A DNA stretch of 51,032 nt from Faecalibacterium sp. UBA1762 (GCA_002314755.1 DCHC01000054.1:1-51032), one strand, 5' to 3'; counted from the stretch's first letter, positions 42,574 through 51,032 are shown. Numbers and translations: made by a program. Notes: a model not told the origin generated them from the letters alone.

Positions 42574-44052
42574 ATGGAAGCCCAAATGTATGTCAGTCAG
42601 AAACGTAATATGTCTCTGCTGATGGATTTTTATGAAATGACCATGGCAAGCGGCTACTTTGATGCCGGACGCCAAAATGAAATTGCTGTTTTTGATATGT
42701 TCTTCCGGCGCATTCCGGACGGTGGCGGGTTTGCCATTGCCGCCGGGTTAGCCCAGTTTATAGAGTGTGTAGACGATTTTCGTTTTGATGAGGGCGACAT
42801 TGCCTACCTGCGGGAAAAAGGCATTTTCAGCGAGGCATTTCTCGCGTATCTCTCCGATTTCAAGTTTACCTGCAATATTTGGGCGGTAGAGGAGGGCACC
42901 CCCATCTTCCCCGGAGAGCCCATTGTCACCGTAGAAGGACCTGCCGTTCAGGCACAACTGTTAGAAACCATGCTGCTGGTCACCTTTAACCATCAATCTC
43001 TGATTGCCACCAAATCCAGCCGGATTGTGCGTGCCGCACAGGGCCGTCCGGTTATGGAGTTCGGTTCCCGTCGGGCACAAAGCTACGATGCTGCCGTCCT
43101 GGGTGCCCGGGCCAGCTACATCGCCGGGTGCAGCGGTACCGCCTGTGTGTTGGCTGACCGCATGTTCGGCATACCTGCTCTTGGCACAATGGCGCACAGC
43201 TGGGTACAGATGTTTGAAAGCGAATACGATGCCTTTAAGGCATACGCTGAACGCTACCCCGACAACTGTACCCTACTTGTTGACACCTACAGCGTACTGA
43301 AAAGCGGTGTTCCCAACGCCATCCGGGTATTTGACGAGGTTTTAAAGCCGATGGGCATCCGTCCCAAGGGCATCCGGATTGATTCCGGGGATATCGCCTA
43401 TCTTTCCAAAAAGGCACGCAAAATGCTGAATGACGCCGGTTATCCGGACGCCGGTATCTGTGCCTCCAACAGTCTGGATGAGTATTTAATTCGTGACCTG
43501 CTGCAGCAGGGCGCCTGTCTGAACAGCTTCGGTGTGGGAGAAAACCTAATAACCGCAAAAAGCGATCCCGTTTTCGGCGGTGTTTACAAGCTGGTCGCTA
43601 CCCGCACCGGCAAAAACTACACGCCGAAGATCAAGGTCAGTGAATCCATTGAAAAGCTGACTACGCCGCACCTGAAAAAACTGTGGCGTATCTATGACAA
43701 CGAAACCGGCAAGGCCATGGCAGACTATCTGACCGTCTATGACGAGGATGTGGACTGCAGCGAGGGGATTACTCTGTTTGACCCCAGCGAGACCTGGAAA
43801 CAGCGCACCTTTACCAATGTACACTGCAAGCTGCTGCAAACGCAGATTTACGCCGAGGGCAAACGGGTTTATGAAAGCCCCAGTCTGCCTGAAATACGTA
43901 GCTATTGCGCCGCCCAACTGAGCACCCTGTGGGATGAGGTTATGCGTTTTGAAAATCCCCATCGCTACTATGTGGATCTTTCTCAGCGTCTGTGGGATGA
44001 GCGTCACCGTCTGCTGGTGGAGGCACAGCAAAAAGCGGAGCACAACGGCTGA
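42574..44052 (+). CDS. pncB: Nicotinate phosphoribosyltransferase
   Basis: A 492-residue enzyme that joins nicotinate to PRPP in NAD salvage. Family features: LLMDFYEMTMASGYF at the start, FRRIPDGGGFAIAAG, EFGSRRAQSYDAAVLGARAS, the phospho-acceptor His in GTMAHSW, and RIDSGDIAYLSKKARKML for phosphoribosyl binding. It belongs to the longer bacterial type (about 480-490 residues). The ATG at 42574 follows AAAGG; the upstream frame overlaps the carboxypeptidase gene. A possible CG-rich stem (42499-42513) lies in the gap. The PRPP it needs would come from the prs product encoded at 30252. Confidence 0.95.
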   Translation: MEAQMYVSQKRNMSLLMDFYEMTMASGYFDAGRQNEIAVFDMFFRRIPDGGGFAIAAGLAQFIECVDDFRFDEGDIAYLREKGIFSEAFLAYLSDFKFTCNIWAVEEGTPIFPGEPIVTVEGPAVQAQLLETMLLVTFNHQSLIATKSSRIVRAAQGRPVMEFGSRRAQSYDAAVLGARASYIAGCSGTACVLADRMFGIPALGTMAHSWVQMFESEYDAFKAYAERYPDNCTLLVDTYSVLKSGVPNAIRVFDEVLKPMGIRPKGIRIDSGDIAYLSKKARKMLNDAGYPDAGICASNSLDEYLIRDLLQQGACLNSFGVGENLITAKSDPVFGGVYKLVATRTGKNYTPKIKVSESIEKLTTPHLKKLWRIYDNETGKAMADYLTVYDEDVDCSEGITLFDPSETWKQRTFTNVHCKLLQTQIYAEGKRVYESPSLPEIRSYCAAQLSTLWDEVMRFENPHRYYVDLSQRLWDERHRLLVEAQQKAEHNG

Positions 44053-44111
44053 TCTCCTTTTTCCGTCTCCGCTTGACCGTCTGGAGCAGCCTGAACAAAG
44101 GAGTACCCTCT

Positions 44112-45824
44112 ATGGATGACCTGTCTGAAACCGTCCTCTTCTCCCGGCCGTTATACAGTACTGCTGCCCAGCCCCTGAGCGGCGAAGCGGCAAATAAGGC
44201 AATTGTCATGGCAGAAAGCATCGGAAGCGACTTTATCCTGCTGCTGGACCGGCAAACAGAACTTTCCGCTGCTCAATTTGCCGCTGCCCTGTCCGCTGCC
44301 GCAGCTGCTCCGGCAGATGTAGCGGCTTTGGCACTGCGTGTATTGCCCTGCGGCCCCGGTTGGTACTGTAACCCCGTTTCATTGGAGGCAGACTGTACGG
44401 ATGCTGACGGCGTAGTGCTGCGGTGCAGTGCAGTCCGAAAGGTTGGCGGCTTTGACAGCCATTTGACCGGTCAGGCCGCTATGGCAGACCTGTGCTGGCG
44501 GCTGAGAGGACAAAGCTTTCGACTGATCTATCACCCGGAGCTGACCGCCTGCCGCAGTGGTACACCCCTGCCGGATATCAGCCGCGACGGATATATCCGC
44601 TGCCTGCATGACCGCTGCCGTCTTTTGGCCAAGTACCGGAGGAAAGCTGCTGCGGCAGAACTTTGGCTGCAGACACTGCGGCAGCCCCGCCATTTTGACG
44701 GCATACGTAAAGCTCTGCTGATGAATTTTCTTACCTCTATATGGGATATTTTCTGCTGCCATACCGCCGACCGCAGTGCAAAAGCCTTTAGCGATTTTTC
44801 GGAAAGCTACGGACCGCAAAGGGGTCAATGTGCCCAACTGCCGCTGCCCCGACAGCCCTTGGTCAGCATTGTCGTACGTACCTGTAACCGTCCCGACACC
44901 CTGCGGGAAACCCTGAAGTGCCTTTATCACCAGACTTACAAATCTTTTGAAATTGTGATTGTGGAGGACGGAAAACCCACTGCGCAGAAGATGGTCCGGG
45001 AAGAATTTGCCGATTTACCCATATGTTACCATGCCACCGGCACCAATGTAGGCAGAGGTCGTGCCGGAAATTTGGGCATCCAGCTTGCCCGGGGCGAATT
45101 TGTCAGCTTTTTGGATGATGACGACTATTACTACCCCGAATATATTGAACAGCATTTGGGCCAGCTGCTGCACCAGTCAGACCCCGGTTTTGTACTTTCC
45201 GACACCATGGCATTGAATGCGGATGTGGTTTCAAAAACGCCTTATCTCTTGCGAACTGACAAAATTTCCGCTATCCACTTTGACCACATCACCTTGCTGG
45301 ATATGTGCGTCAAATGCCGCGTGCCCATCAGCGGCGGTATGTTTGCCCGTCGGCTCTACGACATCTGCGGCGGTATGCGGGAGGACATCGACGGTGACGA
45401 GGACTGGGCCATGTGGCTGCGCTTTTGGAAAGTCTGTAACCGCACTGCCGACCGGACAGAGCTGCCCTGCGCCTTATCCCTTTGCCTGTATCCAGCCGAC
45501 CCCGGGAAAGCCGCGGAGCGCACTGCTGCCTACGAGGTCTTTGACGAGCAGATGCTCAGCGATTCCGAACTGGTTTACACCTGCACAGCAGCCCAGCTGC
45601 GTCATTACGCCACTGTTGCTCAGGCAGATTTTGACCATTTGAAAGCCATGGGCCTGCTGAACACCCTGCAGACAGAAAATCATCTCTGTCAGTCTCTTCC
45701 CTTTGATCTAACAAAAGACGAAACCGAAGAAGACACCGTTTATCGGGTCACCGCCCAACAGCTGAACCGGTGGTACTGGCTACTTGCCAAAGAATTTCAG
45801 GAACGCGCTGGCCGTTGCTGCTGA
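44112..45824 (+). CDS. Glycosyltransferase family 2, with degenerate N-terminal GT2-like half
   Basis: A 570-residue protein. The C-terminal GT2 domain (about 260-500) is complete: VSIVVRTCNRPDTLRETL, IVIVEDG, the DxD region FLDDDDYYYPEYIEQ, then ISGGMFARR and the catalytic GDEDWAMWLRFW. The N-terminal region (about 1-200) lacks the nucleotide-binding start but retains an acceptor-side GT2 block (VRKVGGFDSH, LCWRLRGQSFRLIYH). A partial duplication is likely. It should transfer a sugar to cell-surface polymer or lipid acceptors. AAAGGAG sits 8 bases before the ATG at 44112. It lies 59 bases after pncB and is followed by a bidirectional terminator. Confidence 0.85.
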   Translation: MDDLSETVLFSRPLYSTAAQPLSGEAANKAIVMAESIGSDFILLLDRQTELSAAQFAAALSAAAAAPADVAALALRVLPCGPGWYCNPVSLEADCTDADGVVLRCSAVRKVGGFDSHLTGQAAMADLCWRLRGQSFRLIYHPELTACRSGTPLPDISRDGYIRCLHDRCRLLAKYRRKAAAAELWLQTLRQPRHFDGIRKALLMNFLTSIWDIFCCHTADRSAKAFSDFSESYGPQRGQCAQLPLPRQPLVSIVVRTCNRPDTLRETLKCLYHQTYKSFEIVIVEDGKPTAQKMVREEFADLPICYHATGTNVGRGRAGNLGIQLARGEFVSFLDDDDYYYPEYIEQHLGQLLHQSDPGFVLSDTMALNADVVSKTPYLLRTDKISAIHFDHITLLDMCVKCRVPISGGMFARRLYDICGGMREDIDGDEDWAMWLRFWKVCNRTADRTELPCALSLCLYPADPGKAAERTAAYEVFDEQMLSDSELVYTCTAAQLRHYATVAQADFDHLKAMGLLNTLQTENHLCQSLPFDLTKDETEEDTVYRVTAQQLNRWYWLLAKEFQERAGRCC

Positions 45825-45834
45825 CTTACCTTAT

Positions 45835-45893
45835 AAAAAAGCGCAGATCAACGTCATCCCTATCCGGGAAACGCGAAATCTGCGCTTTTTATT
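45835..45893. terminator. Bidirectional terminator between the GT2 gene and coaW
   Basis: AAAGCGCAGAT (45838-45848) pairs with ATCTGCGCTTT (45878-45888); long A and T tracts flank the stem, and the loop is about 29 bases. Confidence 0.75.
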
Positions 45894-45895
45894 TA

Positions 45896-46726
45896 CTATT
45901 CCTGCTTATTCAGATACGACAAAGCCGCACCGATTGCGGTGGCAAATACTGCATTTTCCGGAATAATAAAATGAACGGGATGCAGTTTTTCCAGCTCGTC
46001 AAAAATGGAGCGTGCCTCCGGCAAAACCGTCAGCGTACCCGTCAGCACAATATCCTGTATGGTACAGTTGCGGCAGGCAAAAATTGCCATCATGCCGATC
46101 GTTTGGAATACCATATTTACCACACCGGCAACCAAATCCTCTGTCGTGGCGTCATCTTGCATCTTGCCGAAATTGGAAGCAGTAACATCCTTATTCATGT
46201 TGCCCACATCTGCCGTACTGATATCACCAATAGTCAAATCAACCTTGCGAAAATCGCCTTTACCCGCCAAAGACAGTACCGTCTCAAAGCTGCTTGCCTG
46301 CGCCAGTCTGCTGCACAGACCAACCAAAGTGCCTCCGCCGACGCCGCTGCCGCCGATATGAAAGCTACCCTCGCGCGTAGCCTTGACAAATGCAGTACCT
46401 GTCCCCAGGCTGACGACCACTGCCTCATCCCTGCCGGAGAGCTCAAGCCCGCCCAGACCGATCGCTTCAAACTCACTTACCTTGCTGGTGGGAATACCGT
46501 ACAAATCACTGTTAAAAAGTGCTGCCCCCACACCGGTCAACACAATATGACTTACCTGTGAAAGCTGCAAACCGTTTTCGCTGATAAATTTTCCCATAGC
46601 GCCGTACACAGAGGTTACCGGATCCTTTGCAACGACCCTCTGAACCCCTAACAGGCTGAAATCCTCTCTGTATCCCACTATCTTTGTGGTGGATCCGCCC
46701 ACATCTATTCCCAGGATTACTTTCAT
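45896..46726 (-). CDS. coaW: Type II pantothenate kinase
   Basis: A 276-residue kinase that starts coenzyme A synthesis by phosphorylating pantothenate. The N-terminal phosphate loop is GIDVGGSTTKIVGY, followed by the acidic/substrate region SEFEAIGLGGLELSG, VVVSLGTGTAFV and the family block HIGGSGVGGGTLVGL. The end IIPENAVFATAIGAALSYL is the C-terminal adenosine motif. The type is found in staphylococci and several Clostridia. AAAGGAATG precedes the ATG. It has its own promoter at 46776-46804, with a 7-bp stem in the leader (46748-46768). Confidence 0.93.
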   Translation of the reverse strand: MKVILGIDVGGSTTKIVGYREDFSLLGVQRVVAKDPVTSVYGAMGKFISENGLQLSQVSHIVLTGVGAALFNSDLYGIPTSKVSEFEAIGLGGLELSGRDEAVVVSLGTGTAFVKATREGSFHIGGSGVGGGTLVGLCSRLAQASSFETVLSLAGKGDFRKVDLTIGDISTADVGNMNKDVTASNFGKMQDDATTEDLVAGVVNMVFQTIGMMAIFACRNCTIQDIVLTGTLTVLPEARSIFDELEKLHPVHFIIPENAVFATAIGAALSYLNKQE

Positions 46727-46775
46727 CTGTTTTCATTCCTTTCGCCGCCAAAGGTTACTACCCTTTGGTAGGCAT

Positions 46776-46804
46776 ATTGTAACATGGCACAGGCGGTTTT
46801 GCAA
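46776..46804 (-). promoter_or_regulatory. Promoter of coaW
   Basis: -35 TTGCAA (46804-46799) and -10 TACAAT (46781-46776) are 17 bases apart. The leader holds CCAAAGG/CCTTTGG, a small hairpin before the ribosome binding site. Confidence 0.65.
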
Positions 46805-46863
46805 GCATACAGCTTTTTTTACACTCCCGATGGGTATCCGCTGTTTTTTGCGACATAATAATC

Positions 46864-46892
46864 TTGTACTTTTGGAGTATGCATATTATAAT
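46864..46892 (+). promoter_or_regulatory. Promoter of the GtrB-like glycosyltransferase
   Basis: -35 TTGTAC (46864-46869) and -10 TATAAT (46887-46892) have a 17-base spacer. The predicted transcript begins near 46899, so the first usable start is at 46927. Confidence 0.65.
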
Positions 46893-46926
46893 GTGTATTA
46901 ATAACCGAACCAAGGCGGTGACCGTT

Positions 46927-47901
46927 ATGCCCTATCCTATCCTTTACATTGTAATTCCCTGTTACAACGAACAAGATGTCCTGCCTGTTACCGCTCCGCT
47001 TTTTCTGAAACAATTAAAGAAAATGTCCGAAGCCGGATTATGCAGCCCCGACAGCCGGATCCTATTTGTCAATGACGGCAGCAAGGACCGCACCTGGCAG
47101 ATCATTACGGATCTATCTGCACAGAATGAGCATTTTTGCGGCATCTGTCTTTCCCGCAATCGCGGCCACCAGAATGCGCTACTTGCCGGTTTGATGAGTG
47201 CACGTCTGAAAGCAGATGTGACAATTTCCATCGATTGCGACGGACAGGACGATATCGGTGCCATGTCAGAAATGCTGCGCTGCTATGCAGACGGCTGTGA
47301 GGTGGTTTACGGTGTGCGCAGCAGCAGAAAAACCGACAGCTTTTTTAAACGGTTTACAGCACAAAGCTTTTACCGTCTGATGCAGTCAATGGGTGTTCAG
47401 ACCGTATTTAACCATGCCGATTACCGTCTGCTCAGTCGTCGCGCATTAGATGGGCTTGCCCAATTCCGCGAGGTGAATCTTTTCTTGCGGGGAATGGTTC
47501 CTCTGGTAGGCTATCGGTGTACCAGCGTATACTATGAACGCCATGAAAGACTTGCGGGCAAAAGTCATTATCCGCTGCGTAAAATGCTGGCCTTTGCGTT
47601 GGACGGCGTCACCAGCCTTTCTGTCAAACCCCTACAGTTGATTACCGGTTTGGGCAGTATTATCTCTATTGTTGGTTTTTTCGCCATCGTTTGGGCAATT
47701 TTCGAGGCCTTTAGCGGCAATACTGTCGCCGGTTGGACCTCTACAGTCTGTATCGTTTGCTTTTTGGGCGGTGTTCAGCTTCTGTGCCTTGGTGTTATCG
47801 GGGAATACATCGGAAAAATTTACAGTGAGGTCAAGCACCGGCCCCGGTTCATCATCTCAGAAACCACGGACAGCACCGAACCCGTGCAGGACCGTACCTG
47901 A
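46927..47901 (+). CDS. GtrB/DPM1-like polyprenyl-phosphate glycosyltransferase
   Basis: A 324-residue GT2 enzyme that moves a sugar from a nucleotide donor to undecaprenyl phosphate on the cytoplasmic face. The GT-A domain shows YIVIPCYNEQDVLP, FVNDGSKDRTW, SRNRGHQNALLAGL and ISIDCDGQDD (DxD-type). FNHADYRLLSRRALDGL is typical of the GtrB/DPM1-like branch. Two C-terminal transmembrane helices (about 232-262 and 270-295) precede a basic tail. The start at 46927 is used because the frame upstream overlaps the promoter. A GtrA/flippase partner is not in the window. A flavin reductase follows after 67 bases. Confidence 0.9.
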   Translation: MPYPILYIVIPCYNEQDVLPVTAPLFLKQLKKMSEAGLCSPDSRILFVNDGSKDRTWQIITDLSAQNEHFCGICLSRNRGHQNALLAGLMSARLKADVTISIDCDGQDDIGAMSEMLRCYADGCEVVYGVRSSRKTDSFFKRFTAQSFYRLMQSMGVQTVFNHADYRLLSRRALDGLAQFREVNLFLRGMVPLVGYRCTSVYYERHERLAGKSHYPLRKMLAFALDGVTSLSVKPLQLITGLGSIISIVGFFAIVWAIFEAFSGNTVAGWTSTVCIVCFLGGVQLLCLGVIGEYIGKIYSEVKHRPRFIISETTDSTEPVQDRT

Positions 47902-47968
47902 GCCTTTGTAATATTTTGCCATCAGCCGGCATATTATACAACATTATCATCTGTAAGGAGCCCGCTCT

Positions 47969-48523
47969 ATGCAAAAACAAATGTTGCCTCATCCCACCGC
48001 TGCCGTTGCGCCTGTTCCCCCTATGTTGGTCAGCTGCGGCAGCGTACAGCAGCCTAATCTGGTTACCGCCGCATGGTGCGGCACAGTCTGCAGCACCCCG
48101 CCCCGCGTTTACATCTCTCTGCGGCCGGAACGGTACAGCTACCCGTTGATTAGAGAAAGCGGAGAATTTGTACTGAATCTGCCCACCCGGCCTCTGCTGA
48201 CCGCAGTGGACTGGTGCGGTATGAACAGCGGAAGAGACTATCAAAAATTTGACCAGATGGGTTTAACCGCTGCTCCGTGTAGCCACCTGGCAGCCCCGCA
48301 GATTGCTGAATGCCCCCTGACGATGGAATGTAAGGTCTTTCAGCTAATTCCACTGGGCAGCCACGATATGTTTCTTGCCGATGTTTTGGCTGTTCATGTC
48401 GCACCGGAGCTGATAGAAAACGGTGTTCTACGCCCGGATAAGGCAAATCTGATCAGCTATATTTTCGGTCGCTATTTTGCCACCGGCGATATGCTGGGCA
48501 CACACGGCTTTACTGGAAGATAA
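47969..48523 (+). CDS. Flavin reductase-like (FMN-binding split barrel) protein
   Basis: A 184-residue FMN-binding split-barrel protein. The block PPMLVSCGSVQQPNLVTAAW (residues about 17-36), then PRVYISLRPERYSYPLI, and GEFVLNLPTRPLL are hallmarks of the flavin reductase-like family of Clostridia and Archaea. It could reduce free flavin or a small acceptor using NAD(P)H; physiological partner unknown. AAGGAG lies 8 bases before the ATG. It follows the GtrB-like gene and precedes a long hairpin terminator. Confidence 0.85.
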   Translation: MQKQMLPHPTAAVAPVPPMLVSCGSVQQPNLVTAAWCGTVCSTPPRVYISLRPERYSYPLIRESGEFVLNLPTRPLLTAVDWCGMNSGRDYQKFDQMGLTAAPCSHLAAPQIAECPLTMECKVFQLIPLGSHDMFLADVLAVHVAPELIENGVLRPDKANLISYIFGRYFATGDMLGTHGFTGR

Positions 48524-48540
48524 TACTGAAAGCCATATCT

Positions 48541-48617
48541 GTCAACTGTACATCACTGCGATTCCGTCACTTTTTTCTGGTTACGGATGGGTGGGATATA
48601 CAGTTGACTTTTTATTT
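48541..48617 (+). terminator. Long-hairpin terminator after the flavin reductase gene
   Basis: GTCAACTGTA (48541-48550) pairs with TACAGTTGAC (48599-48608); the inner part continues as an imperfect stem (CATCACTGCGATTCCGT with ACGGATGGGTGGGAT). TTTTTATTT follows. The 528-base gap it opens holds promoters and NrdR-like boxes but no gene. Confidence 0.75.
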
Positions 48618-48645
48618 CTGATCAGATTCAAATGCGTATTCGATC

Positions 48646-48674
48646 TTGCGTGCATCCGACATATTTCCTATATT
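48646..48674 (+). promoter_or_regulatory. Distal promoter candidate in the nrdD upstream region
   Basis: -35 TTGCGT (48646-48651) and -10 TATATT (48669-48674) are 17 bases apart. It is followed by the near-perfect NrdR-like palindrome at 48697-48712. Confidence 0.4.
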
Positions 48675-48696
48675 TGTGGTAGGTATTTATTATTCA

Positions 48697-48712
48697 ACAC
48701 TATATGTAGTGT
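48697..48712. promoter_or_regulatory. NrdR-like box (strong)
   Basis: ACACTATATGTAGTGT is a 16-base palindrome that agrees closely with the NrdR box consensus of ribonucleotide reductase operons. A weaker partial match lies at 48665-48680, centre to centre 32 bases, about three helical turns. Confidence 0.7.
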
Positions 48713-48845
48713 AGATGTCTTTTTTTCTCCTGATAATACTTTGGGAAACGTCCGTTTTTTTCAAAAAAGAAAGCCTTTTCCGTTAAATTCTCCACTGTGT
48801 GGAAAAATATCCAAAAATAAAAATTTTATTTGGCTATTTAGTTAG

Positions 48846-48874
48846 TTGCATACAGCGCACGGGTAAGGTATAAT
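48846..48874 (+). promoter_or_regulatory. nrdD: Proximal promoter of nrdD
   Basis: -35 TTGCAT (48846-48851) and consensus -10 TATAAT (48869-48874) have a 17-base spacer. Transcription would begin near 48881, giving a leader of about 170 bases. Confidence 0.65.
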
Positions 48875-48885
48875 AGTGTTCGTCC

Positions 48886-48931
48886 CACAAAATATGGTGT
48901 GTTCAGCCGCACAATACACCATATACAGTAT
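48886..48931. promoter_or_regulatory. Pair of NrdR-like boxes just after the nrdD transcription start
   Basis: CACAAAATATGGTGTG (48886-48901) and ACACCATATACAGTAT (48916-48931) are diverged NrdR-like palindromes. Their centres are 30 bases apart, near three helical turns, the usual spacing. Placement right after the start site fits repression. Confidence 0.55.
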
Positions 48932-49051
48932 ATGCATTTTTTAAAACTGTTTCGATCTGCCACTAATGTTCGGTCGACCGGAACCGTTCTGGAGAAAGAA
49001 AAATCACAACAAGGGTCTGGCAGCCCAGCCTGAGGAAAGGAACTGTTAACC

Positions 49052-51032
49052 ATGAAGATTATCAAGCGAAACGGCGCAGAGATGGAATTTGATGCGAGCA
49101 AGATTCTTGCTGCTATCACCAAAGCGAATGCTTCCGTGCCCGAGGGCGAACGGATGACCGCTACCCAGATTGAGCGCATTGGACAGTGTGTGACGCTGTC
49201 CTGCCAACAGATGAACCGTGCCATGTCTGTAGAAGAGATCCAGGATCTGGTTGAAAAACAGATTATGGCTCACGGTGCCTATGAAGTGGCCAAAAGCTAC
49301 ATCACCTACCGCTATACCCGCAGCCTGGTTCGCCGCGCCAACACCACCGATGAAAAGATTTTAAGTCTGATTGAGTGCAACAACGAAGAGGCCAAGCAGG
49401 AAAACAGCAACAAGAACCCTGTTGTCAATAGCACGCAACGTGACTATATGGCAGGTGAGGTCAGCAGAGATATCACCGACCGTATCCTGCTTCCCAAGGA
49501 TATTGTAGAAGCCCATCAGGACGGTCTGATTCATTTCCACGATAGCGACTACTTTGCCCAGCATATGCATAACTGCGACCTGGTCAATCTGGAGGATATG
49601 CTGCAAAACGGTACCGTCATTACCGGTACTATGATCGAGCGTCCCCATAGCTTCTCCACCGCATGCAATATTGCCACTCAGATTATTGCACAGGTTGCCA
49701 GTAACCAGTACGGCGGCCAGAGCATCTCTTTGGCTCATTTGGCGCCCTTTGTTCAGGTCAGCCGTGATAAGATCCGTTCCTCCCTGGTAGAGGAGCTGGC
49801 TGATGCCGGTACTCAGGTCGCTCCGGATAAGCTGAATGAGATGGTAGAAAAGCGGCTGCGTGATGAGATTCGCCGCGGCGTGCAGACCATTCAGTACCAG
49901 GTTGTCACGCTGCTCACCACCAACGGTCAGGCCCCCTTTGTCACAGTGTTCCTGTACCTGGGTGAGGCTCGCAATGAGCAGGAAAAGAAGGATCTGGCCC
50001 TGATTATTGAGGAGACCCTGCAGCAGCGCTGGCAGGGTGTAAAAAATGAGCAGGGTGTATGGGTCACCCCCGCCTTCCCCAAGTTGGTATATGTTCTGGA
50101 GGAAGATAATATCCACGCCGATTCTCCCTATTTCTATCTGACCGAGCTGGCCGCAAAATGCACCGCCCGCCGGATGGTTCCGGATTACATCAGCGAAAAG
50201 ATCATGCTGAAGCTGAAGGTGGATAAAAACGGCGATGGTCACTGCTACACCTGTATGGGTTGCCGCAGCTTCTTGACCCCGTATGTGGATGAAAACGGCA
50301 AGCCCAAGTACTATGGTCGTTTCAATCAGGGTGTTGTCACCATCAACCTGGTGGACGCTGCCTGCACCGCCTGCAAGGAGACCCGCGACGAGGCGAAGTT
50401 CTGGGAGGTACTGGAGGAGCGGTTGGAGCTTTGCCACCGTGCCCTGCAGTGTCGTCACGAGCGGTTGGAGGGTACCCTTTCCGATGCCGCCCCCATTTTG
50501 TGGCAATACGGCGCCCTTGCCCGCCTGGGCAAGGGAGAGCCCATTACTCCGTTGTTGCATGGCGGCTACAGCACCATCAGCTTGGGTTACGCCGGTTTGT
50601 GGGAGTGTGTTTATGAGGTCACCGGCAAAAAGCTGACCGAGCCGGAGGGTGAGGCTTTCGGTCTGAAGGTTATGCAGGCATTGAACGCCGCCTGCGCCAA
50701 GTGGAAGGCTGCCGAGCACATTGATTACTCTTTGTACGGCACTCCGCTGGAAAGCACCACCTACAAATTTGCAAAATGTCTGCAACGCCGGTTTGGCATC
50801 ATTAAGGGTGTCACCGACCGCAACTATATTACCAACAGCTATCATGTGCATGTCACCGAGCCGATTGATGCGTTTGATAAGCTGGCTTTGGAGGCCAAGT
50901 TCCAGGCTTTGTCTCCGGGTGGTGCCATCAGCTATGTCGAGGTCCCCAACATGCAGCAAAATCTGCCTGCTGTGTTGAATGTCATTCAGTTCATCTATGA
51001 CAATATTATGTACGCCGAGCTGAACACCAAGA
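49052..51032 (+). CDS. nrdD: Anaerobic ribonucleoside-triphosphate reductase (partial at window edge)
   Basis: Class III ribonucleotide reductase, which makes deoxynucleoside triphosphates under anoxia with a glycyl radical. The frame is open to the window end, so about 660 residues are visible of some 720-780. The N-terminal ATP cone (residues 1-95) starts MKIIKRNGAEMEFDASKI and provides allosteric control. The catalytic barrel follows with HFHDSDYFAQHMHNCDLVNL, TACNIATQIIAQVASNQYGGQS and GDGHCYTCMGCRSFLTP. The C-terminal zinc site and glycyl radical loop fall beyond the window. AAGGAAC precedes the ATG at 49052. NrdR-like boxes and two promoters lie upstream; the activase nrdG would be expected downstream. 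Confidence 0.96.
   Translation, partial: MKIIKRNGAEMEFDASKILAAITKANASVPEGERMTATQIERIGQCVTLSCQQMNRAMSVEEIQDLVEKQIMAHGAYEVAKSYITYRYTRSLVRRANTTDEKILSLIECNNEEAKQENSNKNPVVNSTQRDYMAGEVSRDITDRILLPKDIVEAHQDGLIHFHDSDYFAQHMHNCDLVNLEDMLQNGTVITGTMIERPHSFSTACNIATQIIAQVASNQYGGQSISLAHLAPFVQVSRDKIRSSLVEELADAGTQVAPDKLNEMVEKRLRDEIRRGVQTIQYQVVTLLTTNGQAPFVTVFLYLGEARNEQEKKDLALIIEETLQQRWQGVKNEQGVWVTPAFPKLVYVLEEDNIHADSPYFYLTELAAKCTARRMVPDYISEKIMLKLKVDKNGDGHCYTCMGCRSFLTPYVDENGKPKYYGRFNQGVVTINLVDAACTACKETRDEAKFWEVLEERLELCHRALQCRHERLEGTLSDAAPILWQYGALARLGKGEPITPLLHGGYSTISLGYAGLWECVYEVTGKKLTEPEGEAFGLKVMQALNAACAKWKAAEHIDYSLYGTPLESTTYKFAKCLQRRFGIIKGVTDRNYITNSYHVHVTEPIDAFDKLALEAKFQALSPGGAISYVEVPNMQQNLPAVLNVIQFIYDNIMYAELNTK

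Noticed and set aside
49361..50959. 532-codon minus-strand open frame
   Set aside because: It is antisense to nrdD, whose plus-strand frame has clear family motifs; composition is that of a complement shadow.
1..51032. CRISPR arrays, insertion sequences, tRNA and rRNA genes
   Set aside because: No spaced direct repeats, transposase motifs or conserved RNA gene sequences were seen on either strand.

Overview
The window reads as the chromosome of a strictly anaerobic, fairly GC-rich gut-type Clostridia, probably Oscillospiraceae/Ruminococcaceae (Faecalibacterium, Gemmiger or Subdoligranulum relatives). This is inferred from an anaerobic class III ribonucleotide reductase, Rnf-type membrane proteins, ECF vitamin transporter S components, several intracellular glycoside hydrolases, type II pantothenate kinase, AGGAGG-type ribosome binding sites and strong sigma-A-like promoters. 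No tRNA, rRNA, insertion sequence or CRISPR array was found. Most genes between 10 and 41 kb lie on the minus strand.

Layout. (1) 1-1.1 kb: a tyrosine recombinase with all catalytic residues, and just past its stop codon a 28-bp dif-like inverted repeat. (2) 1.1-14.5 kb: a carbohydrate island of three operons. A phosphodiesterase-MFS pair (minus) diverges from ROK kinase-SIS isomerase-SGNH hydrolase-GH78-DUF5107/TPR (plus). That operon converges through a bidirectional terminator on GH3-esterase-MFS (minus). No hydrolase in the island has a signal peptide, so glycosides are probably imported by MFS carriers and cut in the cytoplasm. (3) 14.7-20.5 kb: ychF, a DUF2975/Xre/DUF4173 membrane-regulator module, glycerate kinase, and thiT under a TPP riboswitch with terminator. 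(4) 20.5-31.4 kb: RNase R, M19 dipeptidase, DUF2142 protein, a D,D-carboxypeptidase, FolT-like S component, HAD phosphatase, a membrane-anchored SGNH protein with InlB-like repeats, and PRPP synthetase. (5) 31.6-36 kb: one promoter drives rpe, three Rnf-like membrane genes (rnfD, rnfE, rnfA types) and a DUF4015 protein. (6) 36-41 kb: a response regulator-sensor kinase-HtrA envelope-stress operon and a metallophosphoesterase. (7) 41-51 kb: a second D,D-carboxypeptidase, pncB, a glycosyltransferase, coaW, a GtrB-like glycosyltransferase, a flavin reductase and the first 660 codons of nrdD, with NrdR-like boxes at its promoter.

The most unusual item is the Rnf-like trio. By my alignment from memory, the RnfE-like protein has lost both, and the RnfA-like protein one of two, of the cysteines that hold the intramembrane [2Fe-2S] cluster of Rnf/Nqr. 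The soluble and flavin subunits RnfB, RnfC and RnfG are not beside it. The second is the recombinase next to a dif-like site. Functions are assigned from motifs read by eye; no database search was possible.
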